Shown one piece after another: positions 44,825-54,497 of a stretch of 64,000 nucleotides of DNA; the stretch's first letter is position 1, and each line of letters opens with the position of its first letter. Under the pieces are notes generated by a model. The model ran no database searches. It saw nothing but the letters and a program-made list of their open reading frames with translations, and was not told the DNA's origin. Position numbers and translations under genes: made by a program. Origin of the DNA: Bacteroidales bacterium (GTDB taxonomy: Bacteria; Bacteroidota; Bacteroidia; Bacteroidales; UBA932); assembly GCA_017549145.1 (NCBI GenBank), contig JAFYVM010000073.1, forward strand, positions 19,781 to 83,780. The letters run 5' to 3'.

Positions 44825-46047
44825 TGAAACTGGCAACGTTCATAGCTGGAAGATACCTTTTCGCCAAGAAATCACATAACGTGATCAACATCATTTCGGC
44901 GATAAGCGCTATTGGTATGGCTATCGGAACGGCAGCCATCATTATCATTTTATCTGTATATAACGGGTTTGACGCGCTCATCAAATCAATGATGAGCAAC
45001 GTCGAACCCGATTTTCTTGTTGTCCCAAGCACTGGTAAGACCTTTGTTCCGGAAGAGAAGACCTTCGACTGGATCTACGAGCAGCCAGAAGTAAAAAGCA
45101 TGTGCTGCGTGCTTCAGGAGCAGGTTTTCATCAGCTACGATGGCAAGCAACGTCTGGCAAAAGCTAAGGGTGTGGACTGGATCTACGAAGGTGAATCCAC
45201 ACTTGGAAGCTGCATAAGAAAAGGCGAATTCAAACTTCATAAAGGAGACATTCCTCTAGCCGCAGTCGGAGTCGGGATGGCATACGAAATGGGGATAGAT
45301 CCAGCCTTCCTCTCCCCTATAGAAATCTACTTCCCTACCCGTACCAGAAAACTTTCAATGAGCAATCCTGCCGCATCAATTGAGAGTATCCGCGTATGGC
45401 CATCTGGCATATTCTCAGTCAACGCCGACATTGATGAAGACCTCATGATTCTTCCGATAGAAAAGATGCATGAGCTGCTTGAATATGACAGCAATGTAGT
45501 CTCAGGAGTAGAAGTCAGGCTGACCGATGACATCAGTCGAAGAGATTTCAGAAAGCTTCATAAGAAGATGTCAGAAGTCCTTGGTACAGAATACATTGTA
45601 AAGGACAGATATCAGCAGAATGAATCACTTTACAAGATGATGAAATACGAAAAGGCAGCCATCTTCATGATACTTATCTTCGTGGTCATCATCATCGCAT
45701 TCAATATTTTCGGCAGCCTCTCAATGCTGATTATCGAGAAGAAATCTGACATTCAGACGCTCCGAAGTTTAGGAGCAACAGACAGTCTCATCAAAAAGAT
45801 TTTTGTGCTGGAAGGATGGCTCATTTCACTATCGGGATTAGTCGCGGGACTAGTCCTTGGCATAGGGTTCTCACTACTCCAACAACACCTGGGATTTATT
45901 AAAATGCCCGGACATTTTGTTGTCCAGGCATATCCAATAATTCTATCATGGTCCGACATTCTGCTCACTATAGTTGGTGTAGCTGTCATCGGATATGTAA
46001 TTGCCACAATACCAGCACTTTCTAGTCGTCAACCTCAATCAAGGTAA
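44824..46047 (+). CDS. LolC/LolE-type ABC transporter permease
   Basis: The 407-residue inner-membrane protein has four predicted helices (about residues 20-45, 275-295, 315-345 and 370-395). It has a large periplasmic MacB/FtsX-type domain between the first two. The start ATFIAGRYLFAKKSHNVINIISAIS (two segments) is the typical LolC/E leader. It should extract lipoproteins from the inner membrane with an ATPase encoded elsewhere. The C-terminus (SSRQPQSR) is short and shares 26 bases with the convergent PepSY-like gene. A lolA-like gene lies far off in this window. Confidence 0.87.
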   Translation: MKLATFIAGRYLFAKKSHNVINIISAISAIGMAIGTAAIIIILSVYNGFDALIKSMMSNVEPDFLVVPSTGKTFVPEEKTFDWIYEQPEVKSMCCVLQEQVFISYDGKQRLAKAKGVDWIYEGESTLGSCIRKGEFKLHKGDIPLAAVGVGMAYEMGIDPAFLSPIEIYFPTRTRKLSMSNPAASIESIRVWPSGIFSVNADIDEDLMILPIEKMHELLEYDSNVVSGVEVRLTDDISRRDFRKLHKKMSEVLGTEYIVKDRYQQNESLYKMMKYEKAAIFMILIFVVIIIAFNIFGSLSMLIIEKKSDIQTLRSLGATDSLIKKIFVLEGWLISLSGLVAGLVLGIGFSLLQQHLGFIKMPGHFVVQAYPIILSWSDILLTIVGVAVIGYVIATIPALSSRQPQSR

Positions 46048-46456
46048 ATACGCTGTTGAATGTAAGCTCAAGTCCGTTAGAGAGCTTCACCTCGTGCTTT
46101 CCCCTATCAATTTCATACTCACGATAGTAAACTTCCGGGTAAGTCGCTGTAACATACTCCTTTATCTTCTCAGGAATAAGGTTCATCGGTACTCCTGCCT
46201 TGAAAGCTTCAATCTTCTCTAGCGAACCGATACTTGAAAACTGAAGTACAGTTCCATTGTCAAGAACAACTTCATAATCGGGAGCTACAATATCGTCATC
46301 TTTAGTAACAAACACCACTTTATTATCTGCAAAATTGTTCTTTACAAACTTCTGAGCAGCTGCTGGTATTCTTTCAAACTTCACTGGTCTATCATCAGCC
46401 TTGCTGATAAATCCGATAGCCATAAGGCTAATAACGGCAACTAAAATTCTTTTCAT
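46022..46456 (-). CDS. PepSY-like (DUF2874) secreted protein
   Basis: The 144-residue protein has a signal peptide (about 1-20) and then two repeats of the PepSY-like fold. The repeats are seen as FERIPAAAQKFVKNNFAD and VPMNLIPEKIKEYVTATYPE, each followed by an acidic beta pair. Such Bacteroidetes periplasmic proteins have no firmly established function (some are called beta-lactamase-inhibitor-like). A TATCTTTG -7 element lies at 46484-46491 on the minus strand. Its 3' end overlaps the permease gene. Confidence 0.82.
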   Translation of the reverse strand: MKRILVAVISLMAIGFISKADDRPVKFERIPAAAQKFVKNNFADNKVVFVTKDDDIVAPDYEVVLDNGTVLQFSSIGSLEKIEAFKAGVPMNLIPEKIKEYVTATYPEVYYREYEIDRGKHEVKLSNGLELTFNSVFTLIEVDD

Positions 46457-46568
46457 AGTTTCTTTTGTTTAATAAGTTCACTGCAAAGATATATCCATAA
46501 AATCAAAAATCCAAGCCAATTTAGAATTTTTCTAATTTAATCTCTTTAATATTATAATAAATTATAAT

Positions 46569-46599
46569 ATTGCATTAAACGAAACTTTTTATACCTTTG
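46569..46599 (+). promoter_or_regulatory. Promoter of polA
   Basis: ATTG ending at 46572, 19 bases, TACCTTTG at 46592-46599. The start codon is 20 bases downstream of the -7 element. Confidence 0.65.
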
Positions 46600-46618
46600 G
46601 GGTTCAATTTTTACGGAT

Positions 46619-49225
46619 ATGGATAAAAGACTATTCCTGATAGACGGACACGCACTGGTATTCAAGATGTACTATGCATTTCTTCGCCACCCTATGATCA
46701 ACTCAAAGGGGGCGGATATGTCCATTCTTTTCGGGTTCACAAAGTATATTCTCGAGCTCATCGAAAAGGAGAAGCCGACTCACCTTGCGATTGCATTCGA
46801 CCCTCCGGGAGGAACATTCAGAAATGAGATCTACACAGAGTACAAAGCAAATCGTGATGCCACTCCACAGTTGGTCATCGATTCTCTTGAGCCTCTTTGC
46901 GGCATTTGCAAGGCACTGCAGATTCCTGTACTGTTGATTCCGGGATTTGAGGCAGATGATGTAATCGGTTCAATGGCCAAGCGTGCGGAAAAGGAAGGCT
47001 TTACCGTTTATATGGTCACTCCGGACAAGGACTACGGCCAGCTCATTTCTCCATCCATCATCCAGTATAAGCCAGGCAAGTCAGGAAGTGAGCACGAACT
47101 TATCGATGTAAATAAGGTCTGCGAAAAATATAACATCAGCTCTCCAGAACAGGTAATCGAGATACTCACCATCATGGGTGACAGCTCGGACAATGTTCCT
47201 GGAGTAAAGGGTGTTGGAGAAGTCGGAGCAGGAAAACTTATCTCAAAATATGGAAGCGTAGCTGAGATTTACACTCACATCGACGAACTTACTCCTAAGC
47301 AAAGAGAAGCATTCGAAAACTCCAGATCATATATTGACCTCAGTCACACACTCGTCACAATCAAGACAGATATTCCGCTTGATGTGACTGCTGACGATAT
47401 GGACCTCAGTTCTGGATATAGCTCAGCAGCTGCAGATCTTTTTGAAGAATATGAATTCGGATCGCTCCGCAGATACCTCGGAGACATTAAACCGACTATA
47501 GTTAAGGAAGAGAAGAAGATCAGCACCAAGGAATGCGACGTCAAAGAGATCATCGCCAAAGCGGAGCAGGCAGGATGCTGTTCTGTCGTGATTGAAGACA
47601 ATAACGTTACAATCGCAGTACCGGCTAAAGAAGAACTTAGCTGCTATACTGCCAACGGAAGCATTCAGCAGATGGAGTCGCTTCTAATGAATGCAGAAGT
47701 GGCGAAGTTCGGATACAGTTTGAAAGGCCTGAACCTTTGCGGAAAGCTTATGGATATCGAGCTTATGCACTACCTTATCGACCCGGAAAAGAGCCATAAG
47801 CTAGATATTCTGGCACGTACATACCTCGGGGTAAATCTTGAGGAGACAGCTGGTGAGGAACCAAAGACAGAGAGCTTATCATTATTTGACGACCCAGTAG
47901 AAGAAGCAGAGACGAATCACGCAGTAGAAGCTGCAGCATGCATGCTGCTTGGAAGATGTCTTGAAAATGAACTCAAGGAAAGAGATCTCACCGCCTTGTA
48001 TGACACAATGGAAGAGCCCCTTCTAAAGGTTCTTGCAAAAATGGAACACGAAGGCGTGAAGCTAGACGTTGCTCAGCTTAGGAAATATGCAACAGAACTG
48101 GCAACCGAACTCAACGAGATCCAGGATAGAATCAGAGAAATGGCAGATGAGCCAAATCTCAACATTATGTCACCTAAGCAGGTGGGAGTATTGTTGTATG
48201 AGAAACTTAATCTCGCGCCTAAGGTAAAGCCGAAGAGTGGCGTAAGATATAACTACCCGACTGATGAGGACACCTTGTCTTCTCTTGCAGATAAGCACCC
48301 TATCATCAATGAGATTCTAGAGTACAGAGGCGTAAAGAAGCTTCTGTCAACCTATATCGAACCTTTCCCATCGTATATTTCACCAGTGACAGGAAAGATT
48401 CACACAACCTTCAATCAGTCTCTGACTGCAACAGGACGTCTGAGTTCATCAAAACCGAACCTTCAGAACATCCCTATCAGAACTGAACGTGGCAAGGAAA
48501 TCAGAAAAGCCTTCATCCCAAGTCACCCAGACGGAGTAATCCTATCTGCCGACTACTCGCAGATTGAGCTTAGGATAATGGCTCACCTCAGCTGTGACGC
48601 ACACCTTATCAACGCTTTCCGCAATGGTGAGGATGTACACGCAATGACAGCGGCAAAGATTTTCGGTATCAAGCTGGATGAGGTAACTTCAGACCAGAGA
48701 AGAATCGCCAAGACTGCCAATTTCGGAATCATGTACGGCATCTCGGCATTCGGTCTGTCTCAGAGGCTGCATATCGGAAGAGCAGAAGCGAAAAAGATTA
48801 TAGAAGATTACTTTGCAAACTTCCCTGCAATATCGTCGTATATTGAGGACACATTGGCATCAGCACGCGAGTTCGGATACGTAGAGACAGTTTTTGGAAG
48901 AAGACGTTACCTTCCGGAAATCAATGCCAGAAATGCCACTGCCCGTGCCTTGGCAGAAAGGACAGCCATCAATGCTCCTATCCAGGGAACATCTGCTGAC
49001 ATCATAAAGATGGCGATGATAAATGTAGACAGAAGGATATCAGAAGCAGGGCTACAGAGCAGAATGGTACTACAGATTCACGACGAACTTGTGTTTGATG
49101 CACTCCGTGAAGAAGTGGATGTACTGCAGCAGATTGTAAAGGAAGAGATGGAGAATGTAATTGAATTATCCGTACCACTAACCGTTGAATGTAACTATGG
49201 AAACAACTGGCTCGAAGCTCACTAA
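46619..49225 (+). CDS. polA: DNA polymerase I, probably lacking proofreading
   Basis: The protein has 868 residues. The 5' nuclease domain spans about 1-300 (FLIDGHALVFKMYYAF, FEADDVIGSMA, and an HhH region). The middle 3'-5' exonuclease-like domain (about 300-470) lacks a recognisable first motif (D-x-E is missing near VVIEDNNVTI). The polymerase domain has motif A DYSQIELRIMAH, motif B RRIAKTANFGIMYG and motif C QIHDELVFD. It fills gaps and removes RNA primers. The loss of the exonuclease motif resembles Taq and Bacillus-type PolA. It overlaps the next gene. Confidence 0.95.
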   Translation: MDKRLFLIDGHALVFKMYYAFLRHPMINSKGADMSILFGFTKYILELIEKEKPTHLAIAFDPPGGTFRNEIYTEYKANRDATPQLVIDSLEPLCGICKALQIPVLLIPGFEADDVIGSMAKRAEKEGFTVYMVTPDKDYGQLISPSIIQYKPGKSGSEHELIDVNKVCEKYNISSPEQVIEILTIMGDSSDNVPGVKGVGEVGAGKLISKYGSVAEIYTHIDELTPKQREAFENSRSYIDLSHTLVTIKTDIPLDVTADDMDLSSGYSSAAADLFEEYEFGSLRRYLGDIKPTIVKEEKKISTKECDVKEIIAKAEQAGCCSVVIEDNNVTIAVPAKEELSCYTANGSIQQMESLLMNAEVAKFGYSLKGLNLCGKLMDIELMHYLIDPEKSHKLDILARTYLGVNLEETAGEEPKTESLSLFDDPVEEAETNHAVEAAACMLLGRCLENELKERDLTALYDTMEEPLLKVLAKMEHEGVKLDVAQLRKYATELATELNEIQDRIREMADEPNLNIMSPKQVGVLLYEKLNLAPKVKPKSGVRYNYPTDEDTLSSLADKHPIINEILEYRGVKKLLSTYIEPFPSYISPVTGKIHTTFNQSLTATGRLSSSKPNLQNIPIRTERGKEIRKAFIPSHPDGVILSADYSQIELRIMAHLSCDAHLINAFRNGEDVHAMTAAKIFGIKLDEVTSDQRRIAKTANFGIMYGISAFGLSQRLHIGRAEAKKIIEDYFANFPAISSYIEDTLASAREFGYVETVFGRRRYLPEINARNATARALAERTAINAPIQGTSADIIKMAMINVDRRISEAGLQSRMVLQIHDELVFDALREEVDVLQQIVKEEMENVIELSVPLTVECNYGNNWLEAH

Positions 49226-49796
49226 TCTATCAGACGAGGAGCTTATCAAGCTCGCAGCTGAGCAGCATCAGACTGCATTCATCGTGCTTTACACCAGATA
49301 CAACGCTGGTGTAAAGAGTCATGTATCAAGATACGTAGCACAGAAAGAAGAGGTCGAAGACATCTGTCTTGAAAGCTTCCAGAAGGCATTCAGTCAGATT
49401 CACACGTTTAACCCGGAATACAAGTTCTCTACATGGCTCTATAGAATTGCCCGCAACACAGCGTTTGATCATCTTAACAAACATGACAGAGAAAAAAGCT
49501 ATATGCCAATGACCTCTATCAACGAGGATAACGCAGAGCTTAAAGAACTCACAGCCACATCGCACAACCCGGAGGATGACATTATCACCCAGCAGGAATA
49601 TGACAAATGGCTGACGAATATAGAGAAGCTGAAAGAGGATTACAAGGCTGTAGCAAAAATGAACCTCATCGACAACTTCGGATATAAAGAAATTGCAGAT
49701 GCGCTTGACATGCCTATCAATACGGTAAAGACAAAGATCCGTCGCGCCAAAGCGCAATTACTCAAAATGATGGACTATTCAGACGAATTACTATGA
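49185..49796 (+). CDS. RNA polymerase sigma-70 family factor (ECF)
   Basis: The 203-residue protein has region 2 (YVAQKEEVEDICLESFQKAFSQI, FSTWLYRIARNTAFDHL) and region 4 (NLIDNFGYKEIADALDMPINTVKTKIRRAKAQL). It is a non-receptor-type RpoE-like factor, and no anti-sigma gene is adjacent. The start may be 49185 or 49197. Both lie inside the polA 3' end (29-41 base overlap), so it is read through from polA. The stop overlaps the rsmG start by four bases. Regulon unknown. Confidence 0.92.
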   Translation: MNVTMETTGSKLTNLSDEELIKLAAEQHQTAFIVLYTRYNAGVKSHVSRYVAQKEEVEDICLESFQKAFSQIHTFNPEYKFSTWLYRIARNTAFDHLNKHDREKSYMPMTSINEDNAELKELTATSHNPEDDIITQQEYDKWLTNIEKLKEDYKAVAKMNLIDNFGYKEIADALDMPINTVKTKIRRAKAQLLKMMDYSDELL

Positions 49797-50482
49797 CATT
49801 TTCAGAATTCAAACAAATAATAAACGAAAAGTTCCCGGAAGTGACTGCTCAGCAGATGGAGCAGTTTGAAAAGATGGATGCACTCTATCGTGACTGGAAC
49901 TCAAAGATCAACGTAGTATCACGCAAGGACATTGATCAGCTATACAGACACCACGTACTGCACTCTCTTGGTATCGCAGCCTATCTTAAGACACAGATGC
50001 CTGATGTCTATGACCGTCTTCGTGGAGAAGGTCCTTATTCGGTGGCTGCACCGCTAAAGATTCTCGATCTTGGCACAGGCGGAGGATTCCCAGGTATTCC
50101 ATTGGCTGTGATGTTCCCAAATGCACAATTTACACTTTGCGACTCAATCGGTAAGAAGATTATCGTAGCCTCCGAGGTGGCCAAAGGATTGGACCTCAAG
50201 AATGTCAAGACAGTGAATGCACGCGCAGAATCACTACCAGAAACATTTGACTATGTGGTCTCAAGAGCAGTTACTGCATTGGAGAATTTCCTCCCATGGG
50301 TAAAGGGTAAATATTCCGAAGGAATACTCTATCTGAAAGGTGGAGATCTTGCAGAGGAAATATCCACAGCAATGGCTAAATTCAAGATGCGAAAAGGCTC
50401 TGTCTGCCAGTGGCCGATTTCATCATGGACTACCGACCCATTTTTTGAGACTAAAATGGTGATTTATATATCCAAAGTTTAG
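49793..50482 (+). CDS. rsmG: 16S rRNA (guanine527-N7)-methyltransferase
   Basis: This 229-residue SAM-dependent methyltransferase (GidB) has NVVSRKDIDQLYRHHVLHSL, the SAM motif LDLGTGGGFPGIPLAV near residue 91, and YVVSRAVTALENFLPW near 160. It modifies helix 18 of 16S rRNA. It is translationally coupled to the sigma factor gene upstream. Confidence 0.96.
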   Translation: MTFSEFKQIINEKFPEVTAQQMEQFEKMDALYRDWNSKINVVSRKDIDQLYRHHVLHSLGIAAYLKTQMPDVYDRLRGEGPYSVAAPLKILDLGTGGGFPGIPLAVMFPNAQFTLCDSIGKKIIVASEVAKGLDLKNVKTVNARAESLPETFDYVVSRAVTALENFLPWVKGKYSEGILYLKGGDLAEEISTAMAKFKMRKGSVCQWPISSWTTDPFFETKMVIYISKV

Positions 50483-50517
50483 AAACTTTTTTATATTTTT
50501 ACTTTTTGTTTTTGCGT

Positions 50518-51546
50518 ATGAAAAAGCTATTGATACTCATTGTGGTCATTTTGAGCACATTCAGCCTTTCGCTTAATGCGCAGGAGGCATCAGATAACAG
50601 CGTTGACTATATCCCAGACGTATCCCTAGATACAAGATTCGGATATAGCCATGACTTTGCTGAGAAAGCTGGACGATTTGGCGGACATGGTCTATTCTTA
50701 GATATCAACGGCCAGATCAGTCCTAACTTTTCGTATAGCTTCAATCATAGTGTTGCATATTTTGAAGGTGATGATGCCCTCGGCTTCGGCAACACAAACT
50801 GGCTTACTCTCACATACGAAACTGACAATTTCTATATCAGCGCAGGTAAGGAAGATATCAAGATCGGTAACTTCGAGTATAATGAATACGATATCGACTC
50901 ATACTGGGAAATGAACTCGCTTTTCTGGAATAACATTTCTCCATGGCAGTGGGGTATTTCTGGTGGATGGTACCCAGCAGATGGTCAGACCATTCTTGCT
51001 CAGGTTGCCAACTCACCATTCTCAGACATAGATATATTCAACCTCTTCGCATACTCACTTGGATGGCAGGGAGAATGGGACTGCTACAATTCTTACTGGA
51101 CTGTGAACATGTGGCAATACGACAAAGGTCAGTATGTCAAGTCACTCAATCTCGGTAACAGATTCTATGTAGGAGACTTCAGATTTGACCTTGACTACTC
51201 TACCCGAGCAACAGATATCAAAAAAGCATTTACAAGCGACTTCACCCTTGCATTTGCACCTTCATACGAATGGGAATGGGGACGAGCCTTTGCAAAGTTT
51301 GGTTGGGAAAGAGTCGAAGAAGACAATTTCGGATATGAATTCAACGGAAACAATCTCTTCTATGGTTTAGGAGCAGAATTCTTCCCACTCAAGGAATATA
51401 AAGACATACGAGTCCACGCCCTTTGGGCTTCAAACTCTCAATATACCGGAGGACATTACCTCAATATTGGTCTTACTTGGAAATTAAATCTGACACAGGC
51501 AGGTAAATCACTGTTCAACAAACTCAAGAAAACAAGCAATGAATAA
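50518..51546 (+). CDS. Porin-like outer-membrane protein in pot operon
   Basis: The start at 50518 (MKKLLIL) gives a signal peptide ending LNAQ. The 342-residue protein is built of alternating aromatic-rich beta strands ([34 protein letters not shown]), typical of a phosphate-selective porin O/P-like barrel. The C-terminus does not end in a canonical aromatic residue. It lies 35 bases after rsmG and overlaps potA by eight bases, so it is in the polyamine uptake operon. An outer-membrane channel for the same substrate is a reasonable inference. Confidence 0.8.
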   Translation: MKKLLILIVVILSTFSLSLNAQEASDNSVDYIPDVSLDTRFGYSHDFAEKAGRFGGHGLFLDINGQISPNFSYSFNHSVAYFEGDDALGFGNTNWLTLTYETDNFYISAGKEDIKIGNFEYNEYDIDSYWEMNSLFWNNISPWQWGISGGWYPADGQTILAQVANSPFSDIDIFNLFAYSLGWQGEWDCYNSYWTVNMWQYDKGQYVKSLNLGNRFYVGDFRFDLDYSTRATDIKKAFTSDFTLAFAPSYEWEWGRAFAKFGWERVEEDNFGYEFNGNNLFYGLGAEFFPLKEYKDIRVHALWASNSQYTGGHYLNIGLTWKLNLTQAGKSLFNKLKKTSNE

Positions 51547-52927
51547 CCGCGAAAACATCATAGAAATCAAGAATGTATCTAAGAGCTTCGGTGACAAGTG
51601 CATCCTCAACAATGTGAGCATCTCTGTTAAGCAGGGAGAGTTCTTAACACTTCTTGGCCCGTCTGGATGTGGTAAAACCACACTTCTGCGCATGATTGCA
51701 GGATTTGGCTCACCTGATTCGGGAGAGATCCTCATCAATGGCACAGATATCACTGACATGCCACCACACGAGCGTCCTGTGAACACGGTGTTCCAGCGTT
51801 ACGCATTGTTCCCACACCTTGATGTGTACGAAAACATTGCATTCGGTCTAAAGCTTCACAAGGTTCCCGAGGACGAGATCGACAAGAGAGTCCGCAAGGT
51901 ATTGAAGATGGTGAGCATGACTGACTATGAGGACAGAGATGTTGAATCACTCTCTGGCGGACAGCAGCAGCGTGTTGCTATCGCAAGAGCGATTGTTAAC
52001 CAGCCAAAGGTACTCCTTCTCGACGAGCCTCTTTCAGCCCTTGACCTCAAGATGCGCAAGGACATGCAGATCGAGCTCAAAGAGATGCACCGTAAACTAG
52101 GTATCACATTCATCTATGTAACTCACGACCAGGAGGAGGCCCTTACTCTTTCTGATACTATCGTGGTTCTCGACAATGGAGACATCAAGCAGATCGGTAC
52201 TCCGACTGACATCTATAACGAGCCTCAGAATGCTTTCGTAGCAGACTTCATCGGAGAGTCAAACATCCTCAACGGTAAGATGATCAAGGATAAACTTGTT
52301 GAGTTCGCAGGTCATGAATTCGAGTGTGTTGACGAGGGCTTCGGTGAGAATGTAGATGTGGATGTCGTGGTACGTCCAGAGGACATATACATCACCAATA
52401 AGGTAGAGAGTGCCCAGTTCACTGCTAAGGTCAAATCATGCACATTCAAAGGCGTTCACTATGAAATGTTCGTAGACACTGACAAGGGATACGAGCTTAT
52501 GATTCAGGATTATAATGCATTTGAGCCTGATACAGAAGTAGGACTTATCATCAGACCTGCTGATATTCAGGTAATGCACAAAGAAAGAAGCGTCAACACT
52601 TACGAAGGTGAGATCATCAGCGAGAACAAGGTCAAATTCCTTAATGCTGAATGGGAGTGTGAGCCACAGACTGAGTTCGAGCCAGGACAGAAGGTCAATG
52701 TCAGTGTGAATTTCTCTAATGTAGACTTGATTGACCACCCTGAGGACGGTACCCTCGAAGGAGAAGTTTACTTCCTTCTCTACAAGGGTAATCACTACCA
52801 CCTTACTGTAATGACTGATCACAGAGAATATATTTGGGTCGACACAAACGACATCTGGGACAAGGGTGACCTTGTAGGTATTAACATTGCCCCTAAGGAC
52901 ATTAAGATCACAAAGTTAGATGACTAA
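51539..52927 (+). CDS. potA: Spermidine/putrescine ABC transporter ATPase
   Basis: The cytoplasmic ATPase domain (about residues 1-240) has Walker [10 protein letters not shown], signature [14 protein letters not shown], Walker [13 protein letters not shown] and the His switch THDQEEA. Two TOBE-like modules follow (about 240-350 and 355-462), giving 462 residues against about 350-380 in most PotA. The second module ends [14 protein letters not shown]. It starts inside the porin-like gene and overlaps potB by eight bases. Confidence for family is high; substrate by the adjacent PotD-like gene. Confidence 0.93.
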   Translation: MNNRENIIEIKNVSKSFGDKCILNNVSISVKQGEFLTLLGPSGCGKTTLLRMIAGFGSPDSGEILINGTDITDMPPHERPVNTVFQRYALFPHLDVYENIAFGLKLHKVPEDEIDKRVRKVLKMVSMTDYEDRDVESLSGGQQQRVAIARAIVNQPKVLLLDEPLSALDLKMRKDMQIELKEMHRKLGITFIYVTHDQEEALTLSDTIVVLDNGDIKQIGTPTDIYNEPQNAFVADFIGESNILNGKMIKDKLVEFAGHEFECVDEGFGENVDVDVVVRPEDIYITNKVESAQFTAKVKSCTFKGVHYEMFVDTDKGYELMIQDYNAFEPDTEVGLIIRPADIQVMHKERSVNTYEGEIISENKVKFLNAEWECEPQTEFEPGQKVNVSVNFSNVDLIDHPEDGTLEGEVYFLLYKGNHYHLTVMTDHREYIWVDTNDIWDKGDLVGINIAPKDIKITKLDD

Positions 52928-53687
52928 GAGAAGTACATGGGCACTGCCCTACGCAATATTCTTGGTGCTATTTGTTGCGCTTCCTCTCATCCTTATCATG
53001 TTCTATGCATTCAGGGATGCGGGTGGTGACTTCACATTTGGCAACTTCGTAAAATTCTTTACAGACAAAGACGCCATCGAAACCTTTGCGCTGTCTTTGG
53101 AGGTTGCTATTGAGAACACCGGAATCTGTATCCTGCTCGGCTATCCTGCCGCATGGATACTTGCCAACAAGAAGCTCAACAAAAGCGCCGTAACAATCGT
53201 TCTGTTCATCATGCCAATGTGGATCAATGCACTTATGAGAACATTGGCCACAGCGGAGCTATTCAATGTACTTGGTTTCCAGCTTGGCAAAGGAACCCTC
53301 TTGGCCGGTATGGTATATGACTACCTTCCGTTCATGATTTACCCTATCTACAACATCCTTGAGAAGATGGACAAGTCATACGCTGAAGCTGCATCAGACC
53401 TCGGAGCTACACCATGGCAGGTATTCTGGAAAGTCCAGGTGCCGCTTTCAATGCCAGGTGTCATCAGCGGAATCATGATGGTATTCATGCCTACAGTAAG
53501 TACATTCGCCATCTCAGAGTTCTTGACTAACAATAAGATTAAGCTATTCGGTACTATCATTCAGGAGAACATCAACTCAGGAATGTGGAACTACGGTGCA
53601 GCCTTGTCATTAGTCATGCTCGTGATCATTGGTATAACAAGTCTTCTACAGGACAGCAAGAAGAATCTTAATGAAGGGAGGGTGTAA
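52920..53687 (+). CDS. potB: Spermidine/putrescine ABC permease PotB
   Basis: The 255-residue inner-membrane protein has about six helices and the EAA loop ([27 protein letters not shown], two parts) that docks to PotA. It overlaps potA by eight bases and lies three bases before potC. The family is polyamine-type. Confidence 0.93.
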   Translation: MTKRSTWALPYAIFLVLFVALPLILIMFYAFRDAGGDFTFGNFVKFFTDKDAIETFALSLEVAIENTGICILLGYPAAWILANKKLNKSAVTIVLFIMPMWINALMRTLATAELFNVLGFQLGKGTLLAGMVYDYLPFMIYPIYNILEKMDKSYAEAASDLGATPWQVFWKVQVPLSMPGVISGIMMVFMPTVSTFAISEFLTNNKIKLFGTIIQENINSGMWNYGAALSLVMLVIIGITSLLQDSKKNLNEGRV

Positions 53688-53690
53688 GGT

Positions 53691-54497
53691 ATGAAAAGAT
53701 TTTTTGCACAATGTTATATATGGCTGCTTCTTGTCGTGCTTTACGCACCAATCGTATTCATTGCAGTCTTTTCATTTACCGAAAGCAAGGTTCTTGGTAA
53801 CTGGACAGGTTTTTCAACCAAGCTATACACTAATCTGTTCACCGGTGACATGCAGGGCTCAGGCTCACTCATGTCTGCAATACAGAATACACTTCTGATT
53901 GCCTTGGTTGCTGCATCAATATCAACTCTCATCGGAACCATTGCAGCGATTGGAATCCATAACATGAAAGGACGTGGCAAGCAGGCCATTACCTTCCTGA
54001 ACAACATTCCGATGCTCAACCCGGACATCATCACTGGTGTATCTCTCTTCCTTCTCTTTGTGTTCCTGCACATAAGTCAGGGATATACGACTGTGATTCT
54101 GGCACATATTACCTTCTGTACACCATACGTGGTACTAAGCGTGCTACCGAAGTTGACCCAGATGAATCCTAACATATATGAAGCAGCCCTGGACCTTGGT
54201 GCGACACCATTCTATGCACTTCGCAAGGTGCTTCTGCCGATTCTGAAGCCAGGTATGGTCTCAGGATTCATCCTCGCATTCACAATGTCACTCGATGACT
54301 TTGCCGTAACCTTCTTCACACGAGGAACTATAGGTCTTGATACACTATCTACCTATATATATACAGATGCTCGAAAAGGAGGTCTTACACCTGAGCTCCG
54401 CCCAATGATTACAATCCTGTTCGTTGGAATCCTTGCTCTCCTGATTATCATCAACCTCAGAAAGGCACGTGCCGCTGAAAAAGCAAACGCTAAATGA
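53691..54497 (+). CDS. potC: Spermidine/putrescine ABC permease PotC
   Basis: The 268-residue inner-membrane protein has about six helices and the EAA loop EAALDLGATPFYALRKVLLP. The late MSLDDFAVTFF is typical of PotC. Its stop overlaps the potD start by four bases. Confidence 0.93.
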   Translation: MKRFFAQCYIWLLLVVLYAPIVFIAVFSFTESKVLGNWTGFSTKLYTNLFTGDMQGSGSLMSAIQNTLLIALVAASISTLIGTIAAIGIHNMKGRGKQAITFLNNIPMLNPDIITGVSLFLLFVFLHISQGYTTVILAHITFCTPYVVLSVLPKLTQMNPNIYEAALDLGATPFYALRKVLLPILKPGMVSGFILAFTMSLDDFAVTFFTRGTIGLDTLSTYIYTDARKGGLTPELRPMITILFVGILALLIIINLRKARAAEKANAK

